64,000 nucleotides of DNA from Bog-473 sp963779735 (GCA_963779735.1 CAVZZJ010000009.1:62001-126000), one strand, 5' to 3'. Shown: positions 6,841 through 16,154, numbered from the stretch's first letter. The notes: generated by a model not told the origin, from the letters alone. Numbers and translations are program-made.

Positions 6841-8742
6841 ATGTGTGGCATAGCCGGTGCATACCAGCAGGTCGACGGTTGCGCGGCCGCAGTGAAGATG
6901 GGACGGTGCCTCGAACATCGAGGTCCGGACGAGGCAGGGTCGTTTTCCTACAGCGACGAACGAGTGGATGTGCATTTCGCCCACCGCCGCCTTTCGATCA
7001 TCGACCTCCAACATGGCCAGCAGCCGCTGGTGAAATCACCATTCGTTCTTTGCTACAACGGTGAGCTGTACAACTACCGCGAGATCCGAGCCGATCTGAC
7101 CGCCAGCGGTACCGTCTTCACCACCAGCTCCGATACCGAGGTCGTGCTGGAGGCATGGCGCCGATGGGGACCGGGTTGCCTTAAACGCTTCCGCGGCATG
7201 TTCGCGTTCGCCATTTTCGACCAGTGCACGGGATCACTCTTCCTCGCCCGCGACCAGTTCGGGATCAAGCCGCTGCACTACGTCCGCCGGAAGGACGGCG
7301 TGGTGTTCGCCTCCGAGATCAAGGCCCTCGTCTCCGTTTTCGGCAGTGAGCTTCACACGTCCACGTTGGGACTGGTTGCCTCAATGCTCTACTACTGGGT
7401 TCCCGATCAGATGTGCTCGTTGCGTGGCATCGACAGACTCCCGCCGGGGACGTGGAGCGAGTTCCGACCCGACGGCACGCACCACGTCGAGCGGTATTGG
7501 GACGTCGCCGAAGAGGCAGCTGCCGCTCAGGAGTCCCACTATGACCTCCGGGAGGTCATTGAAGACTCGGTGAACGCACACCTCGTCGCCGACGTTCCGG
7601 TCTCCAGCTTTCTCTCCGGTGGCCTCGACTCGAGCATCGTGACCGTGCTGGCGAAGCAGGCCAATCCCCTGATCGACGCCTACACCATCACCTTCCGGGC
7701 CGAGGACCGACGACTCGAGGCCATGCCGGACGATGCGGTCTATGCCCGGAAGATCGCGCAGCGCCACGGGATCGAGCTCCACGAGATTGAACTCAAGCCC
7801 GACGTGGTCGAGCTCCTGCCCAAAATGGTGGGCGTCCTCGACGAGCCGGTCGGTGATCCGGCGGCCATCAACACGCTGCTCATGTCGGAGGCGGCCCGGG
7901 CCGCGGGGGTCAAGGTCCTCTTGTCGGGGATGGGTGCGGACGAGCTCTTCGGGGGCTACCGCAAACACCTGGCATGCGTCCTGGCCGGGCGGTACCGAGG
8001 GCTGCCCGCATTCGTCCACAGATCGACCAACGGCGTCGTCGGGCGTTTGCCGGTGACCGCGGCGGGTCGTGGCCTTCGCTATGCCCGGTGGGCGAAGCGA
8101 TTCGTCACCTTCGCGGAGCTTCCCGAGGAGGCCGCGTTTCGGAGGAGTTACAGCCTCTACGAGCCCGCCGAGTTGGCCGCGCTGTTGGGCCCCGATCTCC
8201 ACCGTGACGTCTATGACGTCATCGAACAACATCATCAGCTGTACCAGGACAACGTCCTCGGCGACAGCGTCAACCGGATGTGCCTGGCGGACACCCGCTT
8301 GTTCCTCCCCGGTCTCAACCTCGCCTATACAGATCGTGCCAGCATGGCCGCATCCACAGAGGTGCGAGTGCCGTTCGTGGATCCGATGGTCTTCCGAGCC
8401 GCGTTCTCCCTGGCGGGCAAGGACAAGGTCTCCGGGACGAGCGGCAAGGTCGCCCTCAAGCGTGCCGCCGAGGCATGGCTCCCGCACGAGATTGTCCACC
8501 GACCCAAGGCTTCCTTCTCTGCACCGCTCAGGTCGTGGGTGACCCATGACCTGCGGACGCTCATTGACGACACGTTGCTCGAAGGCGAGCTCGTGGACAC
8601 CGGCTTCCTCAACCGCCCTGCCGTCAGGGGTCTCGTGGAAGACCACCGGTCGGGACGACAGGACCGGTCCAAGCAGATCTGGCAGCTCCTTACGCTCGAA
8701 CTGTGGTATCGCCAAGCCCGTACTGCGGGAGTCGGTCTGTGA
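6841..8742 (+). CDS. asnB: AsnB-type glutamine-dependent amidotransferase (asparagine synthase family)
   Basis: A 633-residue class II glutamine amidotransferase fused to an ATP-pyrophosphatase synthetase domain. The ATG at 6841 is preferred because it places the nucleophilic Cys directly after Met (MCGIAGAYQQ); an upstream GTG at 6826 would bury it. The glutaminase half has AHRRLSIIDL and CYNGELYNYREIR. The PP-loop SFLSGGLDSSIV is near residue 260, and LLSGMGADELFGGYRKH follows. It may make asparagine. In polysaccharide clusters, paralogues amidate uronic acids, which fits the dehydrogenase two genes upstream. Spacing to the previous gene is 7 bp, indicating an operon. Confidence 0.93.
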   Translation: MCGIAGAYQQVDGCAAAVKMGRCLEHRGPDEAGSFSYSDERVDVHFAHRRLSIIDLQHGQQPLVKSPFVLCYNGELYNYREIRADLTASGTVFTTSSDTEVVLEAWRRWGPGCLKRFRGMFAFAIFDQCTGSLFLARDQFGIKPLHYVRRKDGVVFASEIKALVSVFGSELHTSTLGLVASMLYYWVPDQMCSLRGIDRLPPGTWSEFRPDGTHHVERYWDVAEEAAAAQESHYDLREVIEDSVNAHLVADVPVSSFLSGGLDSSIVTVLAKQANPLIDAYTITFRAEDRRLEAMPDDAVYARKIAQRHGIELHEIELKPDVVELLPKMVGVLDEPVGDPAAINTLLMSEAARAAGVKVLLSGMGADELFGGYRKHLACVLAGRYRGLPAFVHRSTNGVVGRLPVTAAGRGLRYARWAKRFVTFAELPEEAAFRRSYSLYEPAELAALLGPDLHRDVYDVIEQHHQLYQDNVLGDSVNRMCLADTRLFLPGLNLAYTDRASMAASTEVRVPFVDPMVFRAAFSLAGKDKVSGTSGKVALKRAAEAWLPHEIVHRPKASFSAPLRSWVTHDLRTLIDDTLLEGELVDTGFLNRPAVRGLVEDHRSGRQDRSKQIWQLLTLELWYRQARTAGVGL

Positions 8743-8770
8743 GGTCTCCGAGAAGGGAATCGGGCGAACG

Positions 8771-10975
8771 GTGAGACAAGTGGTGCAGAACTACCGCTCG
8801 GGAGAGCTCGCGGTGATCGATGCGCCTCCCCCGACCTGCGGTCCCGGTGGGGTGCTCGTGCGATCGCTCTACTCCCTGATCTCCACCGGCACCGAGATGA
8901 TGAAGGTCGGAGAGTCCAAGATGTCGCTTGTCGGAATGGCGCGAGCCCGGCCCGACCAGGTCAAGAAGGTGCTCGAAACGGTTCAGCAGCAGGGCCCGCT
9001 CACCGCCTACAACAAGGCGATGCACCGCCTCGACTCCTACTCTCCGCTCGGCTACTCGCTCGCCGGTGTCGTCCTCGAGGTCGGGAGCGGGGCCGAGGAG
9101 TTCTCCGTCGGTCAGCTCGTGGCGTGCGCCGGGAACGAGCACGCGCTCCACGCCGAGGTCAACTGGGTGCCGACCAACCTCTGCGTGGCGGTGCCCGACG
9201 GGGTCTCGCCCCAGCTGGCGGCGTTCGCCACCGTCGGCTCCATCGCACTGCAAGGGGTTCGCCAGGCGAGCGCGCAGATCGGGGACACCGCGTGCGTGAT
9301 CGGCCTTGGTCTGGTGGGTCAGTTGGTCGTGCAGCTCCTGGTGGCCTCGGGGGTTCGCGTGGTCGGACTCGACCCCGACGAGGACCGGTGCCGGCTGGCG
9401 GAGAAGGCCGGCGGTCTCCTGTGCGCCGCACCAACCGACGAGGGCGTGGCTGCAGTGGAGCGGGCCCTTGCCAGGGCCTCGGGCGGCCTGGGCGCCGACC
9501 GGATCTTCCTCGTCTCGGGTGGCTCCTCCAACCAGCCTGTAGAGCTGGCCGCCCGGCTGGCCCGCGACCGGGCGACGGTGGTCGACATCGGAAAGTGCAA
9601 GTTAGACCTGCCGTGGAACGACTACTACGAGAAGGAGCTCGACCTCCGGTTCTCACGCTCGTACGGGCCCGGTCGCTACGACCGCAGCTACGAGGTCGAC
9701 GGAATCGACTACCCCGCCGGCTACGTGCGCTGGACCGAGCGACGCAACCTCCACTGCTTCGTGAGCGCGCTGGCCACCAAGGAGGTCGACCCCCAACCGC
9801 TGATCGCCGGGATCTACCGCCTCGTGGACGCCCCGAACGTCTACGAGCAGCTGAGCGACGGCTCGCTACAGGGGGTGGGCTTCCTCTTCGAGTACGACGC
9901 TCCCGAAGAGTGCGAACCCGTCGCGGCTCGATCGGCCCCGGGCCGGACGCATCCGGCACCCGGCCCGGTGCCGCGGGCCGGCTCACGCCGCGCGAGCGTG
10001 TCGCGGGGCGTCGGGGAAGCGGGAGCCCTGCGGGTCGGCTTCATCGGCGCCGGGAACTACGCATCGTCCATGCTGCTTCCGCATCTCGTCAAGCACCCAG
10101 GGGTGGACCTGGCACGAGTCGCCACACGGCGGTCGCTGTCGGCCGTCAATGCGCAACGTAGGTTCGGGTTCTCGGCATTGGGCACCGATCCGGATGCCGT
10201 CATTGAGGACCCTTCTCTCGACGCCGTCTTCATCGTCACCCGACATAGCTCACATGCAGAACTGACCTGTTGTGCTCTCGAGGCGGGAAAAGCGGTCTTC
10301 GTCGAGAAGCCCTTGGCGCTCTCCGCCGAGGAGCTTGACCGGGTGCTGGCCACCGTGGATGCGACCGGCAACGACAGAGTCCTGGTCGGCTTCAACCGCC
10401 GGTACGCCCCGCTCCTGGTGGAGATGCGGGCACGGTTCGGGAAACCCTCCGAGCCTACGAACGCACGCTACCTGGTGAACGCCGGACGGCTGGCCTCGGA
10501 CAGCTGGTATCGAGACAGCGACGTGGAGGGATCTCGGTTCGTCGGTGAAGGGGGTCACTTCGTGGACACGCTGAGCTGGTGGATCGGGAGCGATCCGGTG
10601 GAGGTCGTGGCCATGCCAGCCGCTGGACCCGACGAGCTGCAGATGAGCCTCCGCTATGACGACGGATCATTGGCAACGATCAGCTACCTCACGAATGCGC
10701 ACCGCCGCTTTCCCAAGGAAACGTTCGAGGCTTCGACGAGCGGACGGACCGCCCGGCTCGACAATTTCAGGCGCACCACGGTGTGGTCGGGCACACGTCC
10801 TCGCGTCCGCCGGCGTCTGGGCTCACCGGACAAGGGTCAGTCCGTTCAGATCCAGGAATTTCTCGCCGCCGTTCGCAGTGGTGGGCCGATGCCCATCTCT
10901 TTGGAATCGCTGACGACCACCACGCGCGCCACCCTGGCCGCCGCCGGCACGGGTTGTACGACCACACGGCTGTGA
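8771..10975 (+). CDS. Bi-domain oxidoreductase: MDR-type dehydrogenase fused to a Gfo/Idh/MocA domain
   Basis: A 734-residue fusion. Residues 1 to about 370 form a medium-chain dehydrogenase-like domain (YSLISTGTEMMKV, YSPLGYSLAGVVLEVG, cofactor loop VIGLGLVGQL near 175). An Arg/Pro-rich linker follows. From about 420 there is a Gfo/Idh/MocA Rossmann domain (LRVGFIGAGNYASSMLLPHL) with the EKPLAL motif near 510. I chose the GTG at 8771, after GAGAAGGGAAT, because the MDR fold starts there (VRQVVQNYRSGELAVIDAP); the frame extends further upstream inside asnB without protein-like sequence. This architecture is known next to heparinase-like lyases in polysaccharide loci, as here. It presumably oxidises or reduces a sugar or sugar nucleotide; the substrate is unknown. 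Confidence 0.88.
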   Translation: MRQVVQNYRSGELAVIDAPPPTCGPGGVLVRSLYSLISTGTEMMKVGESKMSLVGMARARPDQVKKVLETVQQQGPLTAYNKAMHRLDSYSPLGYSLAGVVLEVGSGAEEFSVGQLVACAGNEHALHAEVNWVPTNLCVAVPDGVSPQLAAFATVGSIALQGVRQASAQIGDTACVIGLGLVGQLVVQLLVASGVRVVGLDPDEDRCRLAEKAGGLLCAAPTDEGVAAVERALARASGGLGADRIFLVSGGSSNQPVELAARLARDRATVVDIGKCKLDLPWNDYYEKELDLRFSRSYGPGRYDRSYEVDGIDYPAGYVRWTERRNLHCFVSALATKEVDPQPLIAGIYRLVDAPNVYEQLSDGSLQGVGFLFEYDAPEECEPVAARSAPGRTHPAPGPVPRAGSRRASVSRGVGEAGALRVGFIGAGNYASSMLLPHLVKHPGVDLARVATRRSLSAVNAQRRFGFSALGTDPDAVIEDPSLDAVFIVTRHSSHAELTCCALEAGKAVFVEKPLALSAEELDRVLATVDATGNDRVLVGFNRRYAPLLVEMRARFGKPSEPTNARYLVNAGRLASDSWYRDSDVEGSRFVGEGGHFVDTLSWWIGSDPVEVVAMPAAGPDELQMSLRYDDGSLATISYLTNAHRRFPKETFEASTSGRTARLDNFRRTTVWSGTRPRVRRRLGSPDKGQSVQIQEFLAAVRSGGPMPISLESLTTTTRATLAAAGTGCTTTRL

Positions 10976-11015
10976 AGGTTCGGGCTCACCTTCAGGGCCC
11001 GAGGGAAATGGACCC

Positions 11016-13100
11016 ATGAGCTCGGTCGACCTCGAGTGGCACATTCGCCGCCTGTCCAGGATGTCGGCGTCCGAGGTGAAATGGCGGCTCTCTGACCACG
11101 TACGACGCAGACGGTGGGCTTCGCGGCAGGTCGCACCCGAACTCTCGCGCCCCTCGTGGGCTCTCCGCTCGGCCCGACGCTCCACGCCGCCCTGGGCCTG
11201 GGCGCCGGACGTCTCGTTTCACGACTTTCCGACCCGGGACGCCCTCGTCGCCGTGCCGTTGGAGGCGCGCCGTGGAGCGATTGCAGCGGCTGACGAAGTC
11301 ATGGGCGGACGGTGGAACCTCCTCGGGTTCGTGCGCCGGGACATGGAGGACCCCGACTGGTTCTTCGATCCGATTACGGGAAGACGGGCACCGCAACTCG
11401 ACTACTGCTTCAAGGTCAACCACCGCGCCGAGGATGTCACCGGGAACGTGAAGCAGATTTGGGAACTCTCGCGCATGCATCATGTGACGGTCCTCGCAGC
11501 GGCCTTCGCACTCTCGGGCGATGAGCGCTACGCGGATCGAGCGGCTTTGCACCTCCGCTCGTGGTGGAGACAGAATCCGTTCCTCTCCGGCGTGCACTGG
11601 ACGAGTGGGATCGAGACCGGCCTTCGGCTGATCGCCTGGGTCTGGACACGACGATTGCTCTCCGGATGGAAGGACGTTGCGCAGCTCTTCGAGTGTGACG
11701 AGTTGGCCCGGGCTCAGATATGGTGGCACCAGCAGTATCTCGCAACATTCCGGAGCCGAGGGTCGTCGGCCAACAATCACGTGATCGCCGAGGCCGCCGG
11801 CCTCCTGGTGGCGGCGCTCGCCTTCGACTGGTTCGCGGAGAGCACTCGCTGGCGTGACGAGGCGGCCCGGGTCCTGGAGGAGGAGCTCCGGCGGAACACG
11901 TTCCCGAGCGGCGTCAACCGCGAGATGGCCTTCGACTACCACGGCTTCGTGGTCGAACTGGGCGTCGTGGCCGCCGTGGAAGCGGAGTGGGCCGGCCGTC
12001 CCCTGTCCGACGAGCTTTGGGCCCTGCTCGCCCGCATGTTCGACGTGGTCGCGGCGACGGTGGACGTGAAGCTCCGCGCTCCCCGCTACGGGGATGGAGA
12101 CGACGGAAGGGCTCTGGTCCTCAATGGCCCGACGGCCGAGCGGTGGCCGGGGCTCCTTGCGGTCGGTGCAGCCCTCTTCGAGACGCCGCGATGGTGGCCG
12201 GTCGTCGAACCGACGGTGGCGAGCTCGCTTGTGGCGTCCATGGCCGGCCGACGCGCGGCCGTCCACCCGGACCGCCGTCCGAGCCACTACGCGGATGCCG
12301 GCCTGACACTGCTGCGGAGCCCGCCGTCCGACGGCGACGAGATCTGGTGCCGCTGCGATGCCGGCCCCCACGGGTACCTGTCGATCGCGGCCCACGGCCA
12401 CGCCGACGCGCTCGCAGTCGAAGTGCGCCACAACGGGACGGACGTGCTGGCCGATCCGGGCACGTACTGCTACCACGGCGAACCGGGATGGCGCAGCTAC
12501 TTCCGCTCCACCCTGGCCCACAACACCGTCGAAGTGGCCGGCCGGGATCAGTCCACTTCCGGAGGTCCGTTCCTCTGGACCCGCCACGCCCACAGCACCC
12601 TGATAGGGCTCGAGACGGACGCTGACGGGGAGGTCACCGGGTGGTCGGCCGAGCACGACGGGTACCTCGGGCTCACACCGCCGCTCCGGCACCGTCGCTC
12701 GGTCCGGCTGGTGCGCCCGCTCCGTCGTCTGGAGATCGTCGACGACCTCCAGACGACGGGAGGACATCCGTTCCGCCTCGCATTCCTCCTGGGTCCCGCC
12801 GTCGATGCCCGGATGGCGGGGCACGAGGTTGGGCTCACGTGGACCGGGGGCGAGTCCGAGAAGTGCGCCACGCTGTCGCTGCCCGGGGGCCTCGCCTGGA
12901 CATTGGCGCGTGGTGCCACCGACCCTCTCCTCGGGTGGTACTCCCCGCACTTCGGGGAGAAACAGCCGACATGGGCCCTCGTGGGCGAGGGAGCCTGCAG
13001 CCGGACCGGCTCGGACACCTTGAGGACCGTGCTGCAGTTCGGAGTATCAACTCCACCGGGACCCGCTCCCATGAGGGTGGCGACGCGGGGCACCTGGTAA
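11016..13100 (+). CDS. Heparinase II/III family polysaccharide lyase-like protein
   Basis: A 694-residue protein with the two-part architecture of heparinase II/III and alginate-lyase relatives. It has an alpha/alpha-toroid N-terminal half (NQ..., SSANNHVIAEAAGLLVAALA near residue 250, NREMAFDYHGFVVELG) and a beta-sandwich C-terminal half with AHGHADALAVEV (about 459) and FRSTLAHNTVEVAGRDQS. No signal peptide is evident, so it may act in the cytoplasm or by an unusual export route. In its family the enzymes eliminate uronic-acid glycosidic bonds. Next to a uronate-forming dehydrogenase, it could trim or proof-read the polymer. It is 40 bp from the preceding gene and its TAA overlaps the next ATG by one base. 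Confidence 0.88.
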   Translation: MSSVDLEWHIRRLSRMSASEVKWRLSDHVRRRRWASRQVAPELSRPSWALRSARRSTPPWAWAPDVSFHDFPTRDALVAVPLEARRGAIAAADEVMGGRWNLLGFVRRDMEDPDWFFDPITGRRAPQLDYCFKVNHRAEDVTGNVKQIWELSRMHHVTVLAAAFALSGDERYADRAALHLRSWWRQNPFLSGVHWTSGIETGLRLIAWVWTRRLLSGWKDVAQLFECDELARAQIWWHQQYLATFRSRGSSANNHVIAEAAGLLVAALAFDWFAESTRWRDEAARVLEEELRRNTFPSGVNREMAFDYHGFVVELGVVAAVEAEWAGRPLSDELWALLARMFDVVAATVDVKLRAPRYGDGDDGRALVLNGPTAERWPGLLAVGAALFETPRWWPVVEPTVASSLVASMAGRRAAVHPDRRPSHYADAGLTLLRSPPSDGDEIWCRCDAGPHGYLSIAAHGHADALAVEVRHNGTDVLADPGTYCYHGEPGWRSYFRSTLAHNTVEVAGRDQSTSGGPFLWTRHAHSTLIGLETDADGEVTGWSAEHDGYLGLTPPLRHRRSVRLVRPLRRLEIVDDLQTTGGHPFRLAFLLGPAVDARMAGHEVGLTWTGGESEKCATLSLPGGLAWTLARGATDPLLGWYSPHFGEKQPTWALVGEGACSRTGSDTLRTVLQFGVSTPPGPAPMRVATRGTW

Positions 13101-14317
13101 TGGCCGTCGACACCGGGACCCCCGGCTCCCCCGCCCCGGGCGCCGCGCCTTCGTCGCCGCCGACGACCCATCGCCCCCGATTTCGCATCGCGCTCAACCT
13201 GCTCACGGAGGATCCCCGTCAACCGTCGGGGGCCCACTGGTGCTGGACCCGCATCGTGCCCGCCATGGCGGACCGTCTCCTCCCCGGCGAGGAGCTCCAC
13301 CTGATGGTGAGCCCGGCGATGCGGCGCCACCTCCCCGACCACGGCGACACGGTCCGCTACCTCACCTTCCCGTGTTCCAACGAGCATCGGGTCCTGCGCA
13401 CGGCCAGCGAGCACCTCGTCACGCCGTTCCTCCTCCCGCTGCACCATATCGATCTTCTCAGCACCGCCATTGCACCCGTGGTGAATCCGGCGAGATCCTT
13501 GGTCATCCACATGAAGACGATGCACGCGTTCACCGCGCCGGACTCGCTCGGCTTGTGGCCCCGGACCTACCGGAGGGTCAACTACCAGCGATCGCTCCGG
13601 CGCGCCAACCTCGTCATCGTGAACTCCAAGAGCCTGCAAGCCGAGATCGACGACCATCTGCACGTGGATCCGCGCAAGGTCCGGCTGATTCATGAAGCGG
13701 TGGACCACGACATCTTCAAGCCGGGGGACCGCGACAGTGCCCGGGCACGAGTGGCGAAGCTCGGTGTGACACGACCCTTCGTCCTGTTCGTCTCGTCCCT
13801 GTGGCGCTACAAGAACTGCGATGGCCTGCTGCACGCCTGGAGACTGGCCCGTGACGAGCTCGCGGGGCGGCAGCTCGTCGTCGTCGGAGCCGAGCGCGAC
13901 CAGCGCTACGCATCGGAGCTGCGCGAACTGGTCGGCGAGCTCGGAATCGGTGAGGACGTCGTCTTCGTCGGCGGTGTGCCGAACGAGGAGACCGTCCACT
14001 TCTACCGGGCAGCCGACCTCCTCGTCTATCCGTCCTTCAACGAGACCTTCGGCCTGCCGATACTCGAGGCGATGGCGTGCGCGTGCCCAGTCGTGACGTC
14101 CTCAATCAGCTCCATGCCCGAGGTCGCGGGAGGTGCGGCCATCCTCGCCGACCCCCACGACCCGAGCTCGATCGCCCGCTCCATGCTCGACGCCTGCGGA
14201 GCCGCGGCGAGCCGGCTCCGAACCGAAGGCCTTCGTCGCGCCCAGCAATTCACGTGGGCCGTCACCGCGAAGGCGACCTTGGATGCCTATCGCGAGGCCG
14301 CCGAGGGGCGGCGCTAA
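13100..14317 (+). CDS. GT4-family glycosyltransferase
   Basis: A 405-residue GT-B enzyme. The ATG at 13100 shares its A with the lyase TAA (TAATG), a clear coupling signal; the frame stays open far upstream but only as antisense-like sequence. Key segments are KTMHAFTAPDSLGLWPRTYRR, NSKSLQAEIDDHLHVDPRKV, LFVSSLWRYKNCDGLLHAW and VVFVGGVPNEETVHFYRAADL. The EX7E motif lies in NETFGLPILEAMACACPVV (near residue 315). It likely adds a hexose or uronate to the lipid-linked intermediate, donor unknown. Its last codons overlap by 4 bp, convergently, with the flippase gene as annotated. Confidence 0.92.
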   Translation: MAVDTGTPGSPAPGAAPSSPPTTHRPRFRIALNLLTEDPRQPSGAHWCWTRIVPAMADRLLPGEELHLMVSPAMRRHLPDHGDTVRYLTFPCSNEHRVLRTASEHLVTPFLLPLHHIDLLSTAIAPVVNPARSLVIHMKTMHAFTAPDSLGLWPRTYRRVNYQRSLRRANLVIVNSKSLQAEIDDHLHVDPRKVRLIHEAVDHDIFKPGDRDSARARVAKLGVTRPFVLFVSSLWRYKNCDGLLHAWRLARDELAGRQLVVVGAERDQRYASELRELVGELGIGEDVVFVGGVPNEETVHFYRAADLLVYPSFNETFGLPILEAMACACPVVTSSISSMPEVAGGAAILADPHDPSSIARSMLDACGAAASRLRTEGLRRAQQFTWAVTAKATLDAYREAAEGRR

Positions 14318-15765
14318 CGATCCCCACGGCGGCTGAGTGTCAGGCCGGAAAACCGACTCGCAATCCGTCCTCTGCGGCCCCGAGGAGCTTCTTCAACTCG
14401 TCCCTCCACGGCCTCGAGGAGCTTCTTCAACTCGTACCCCACGGCATCGAGGCGGTTCTTCAACTCGTCCTCCACGGCCTCGCGCCGCCGCGTCGCCTCG
14501 ACCGACCGGCGCGTCCGGGACTGAATGGCCCACATGGCGACGAGCGCGACGGCACACGTCACGAGATTCGCCGTCGCCACCCCGGTCACTCCATAGGCCG
14601 CCGCCAATACCCAAGTCAGCGCCACCGAGACGGCCAGCCGAGCGAGCTGGACGATGAACAGCGGGACAACCCGTCGGGTCGCGGTCAGCGTCAGGAGCGG
14701 CCCGACACCGACGGACAAGACGACGACCGAGACGGCGAAGATCCGAGCGCTCGGAGCGTACGTCACGAATTCGGGACCGTAGAGAACCCTCAGAAGCGTG
14801 GGCGCGGCGAGCAGAACCACAGCGGCGCACGCCGCTGCCGCCGCGAACCCGGCCCCGGTCACCAAGCGAGAGATGCGGACCATGCCCGTCCAGCCGCGTT
14901 CGGCGAGCTGCCGGGTGGCCTCAGGCAGGCCGAAGCTTCCCCCGGCGTTGATCACGAGGTTGGTGGGCCCGATCACCAGTCCCTGTGCCGCTTTGAGCCC
15001 CCCGAACGCCGCCGGGCCCAGCATGGCCCCGGCCAGGATCAGAGAGAGCTGACTGGCCCCCCAACTGGCCGCTCGCTCACCGGCCAACCACCGGCTTGTC
15101 GGCCAGCGGGACCAGAGGAATGCTCCTCCCCCGCTGATGGACGGACGGACGGAGAACTGGCGAAGTCCGTAGACCGCCGCGACGGCCGCCCCAAAGCCCC
15201 AGGCCGAGACGACGGCGAACACCGAGTGCAGGCCCAGCACGAAGACAACCCCGAACGCCAGCGCCTGCACGGCGTTGAACAACAGGTCGTTCACCAGGGA
15301 CTTCCTCGGCTTCCCCAGCATGAAGCCGATCCACCGCCAGTAGTCCTGCAGGTCGAGCACCACGATCCATGGGGCGACGGACAGCAAGCCGACCCCGAAC
15401 GTGTGCTGCCCGAGGGAGAGGAACACCGTACCAACGGCAGCGATGACGCACGCGGCCATCACGCCGAGCGTGACGTCCGCTGCGAACCCGCGTCGGATGA
15501 ACTCGTCCCGCTCCTCGTGGCGCATGTCCCCCATGATCGCCATCGGATCGGTGATCAACGAGCGGTGCAGCGTGGTCAACAGGATCCACATCGTGTACGC
15601 CAGGGCGAACGCCCCGAGACCCGCCGGGCCGCTGATCCGAGCCACCACGATCCCAACGGAGAAGTTCGACGCCGACGCCACGCACTGGTCCACCATCGTC
15701 GTCGTGGCGCGCGACGCCGCACCGCCTCGCAATCCCCACCGCGCCCCGAACCGGGTGGCAGACAT
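14314..15765 (-). CDS. Wzx-like polysaccharide flippase / MATE-fold membrane protein
   Basis: A 483-residue integral membrane protein with about 12-14 hydrophobic helices, as expected for lipid-linked repeat-unit flippases of the polysaccharide biosynthesis family. Typical segments are QCVASASNFSVGIVVARISG near the N-terminus, PTNLVINAGGSFGLPEATRQ mid-protein and YGVTGVATANLVTCAVALVA near the end. The ATG at 15765 has AGGGAG six bases upstream; ATGs at 15771 and 15801 are alternatives. The cytoplasmic tail is a charged, 11-residue repeat predicted to be coiled coil (EAVEDELKNRL, DAVGYELKKLL). Its third copy appears out of frame; removing one base near 14402 would restore the repeat and move the stop to 14340. 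Confidence 0.87.
   Translation of the reverse strand: MSATRFGARWGLRGGAASRATTTMVDQCVASASNFSVGIVVARISGPAGLGAFALAYTMWILLTTLHRSLITDPMAIMGDMRHEERDEFIRRGFAADVTLGVMAACVIAAVGTVFLSLGQHTFGVGLLSVAPWIVVLDLQDYWRWIGFMLGKPRKSLVNDLLFNAVQALAFGVVFVLGLHSVFAVVSAWGFGAAVAAVYGLRQFSVRPSISGGGAFLWSRWPTSRWLAGERAASWGASQLSLILAGAMLGPAAFGGLKAAQGLVIGPTNLVINAGGSFGLPEATRQLAERGWTGMVRISRLVTGAGFAAAAACAAVVLLAAPTLLRVLYGPEFVTYAPSARIFAVSVVVLSVGVGPLLTLTATRRVVPLFIVQLARLAVSVALTWVLAAAYGVTGVATANLVTCAVALVAMWAIQSRTRRSVEATRRREAVEDELKNRLDAVGYELKKLLEAVEGRVEEAPRGRRGRIASRFSGLTLSRRGDR
14381..14480. repeat. Three roughly 33-bp repeats encoding hendecad coiled-coil units of the flippase tail
   Basis: Units starting CGAGGAGCTTCTTCAACTCG at 14381 and 14415, and CGAGGCGGTTCTTCAACTCG at 14448, are spaced 34 and 33 bp. 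The period of 33 bp is 11 codons. The 34-bp unit carries one extra base in a C run (14402-14404 on the + strand), so the encoded repeat slips out of frame there. Confidence 0.85.
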
Positions 15766-15775
15766 ATCCATCTCC

Positions 15776-16102
15776 CTATCGGTAACGCCGGAGTGACACA
15801 CTCACTGGCCAGGGTGCGTCGTTGACGTTGATGTCGAGGGTGAGGCCTTTCACCTCGACCACCCCTCGAACAGAGGTGGTCGGCGCCGCGTAGATACAGA
15901 CACCGAGGCTTGCTGCCTCCTCGCAGGCGCCATCCGGGTCGCAGCGCGGCGTCCCGCGACCGGCCCCGGCCGGCTTGGTCTCGCTCCACCAGGCAGGGGA
16001 CAGTCCCAGGAACCGATGAAGAAAGTCCCATTCGGGCGTATCTCCGGGCAGCCTGCCACCTCTGTACGAGCATCGACACGGCAGACGGCTGTCGTGCGGC
16101 AC
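15776..16102 (-). CDS. Possible small protein of unknown function upstream of the flippase
   Basis: I do not recognise this. The frame ends in a TAG that overlaps the flippase Shine-Dalgarno region, leaving 10 bp to the flippase ATG, an operon-like spacing. The last 50 residues read as real protein (GVVEVKGLTLDINVNDAPWP), with a Cys-containing DPDGACEEAASLGVCIYAA before them. A GTG at 16102 would give 108 residues but has no ribosome binding site, and the frame stays open further upstream antisense to the regulator. It could be an intact small gene, the tail of a degraded larger gene, or chance. Confidence 0.3.
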   Translation of the reverse strand: MPHDSRLPCRCSYRGGRLPGDTPEWDFLHRFLGLSPAWWSETKPAGAGRGTPRCDPDGACEEAASLGVCIYAAPTTSVRGVVEVKGLTLDINVNDAPWPVSVSLRRYR

Positions 16103-16154
16103 ACGGCGTCGCCGAACCGGGGACAGCCGATTTCGACCACCTACTGGGGAGCGG

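Noticed and set aside
9124..10161. Long Arg/Gly-rich frame inside the bi-domain oxidoreductase
   Set aside because: Typical high-GC shadow frame; the oxidoreductase frame has clear domain motifs throughout.
14381..14480. Regular roughly 33-bp repeats that could be taken for a short CRISPR array
   Set aside because: There are no unique spacers between units; the repeats are contiguous codons for a coiled-coil tail of the flippase.
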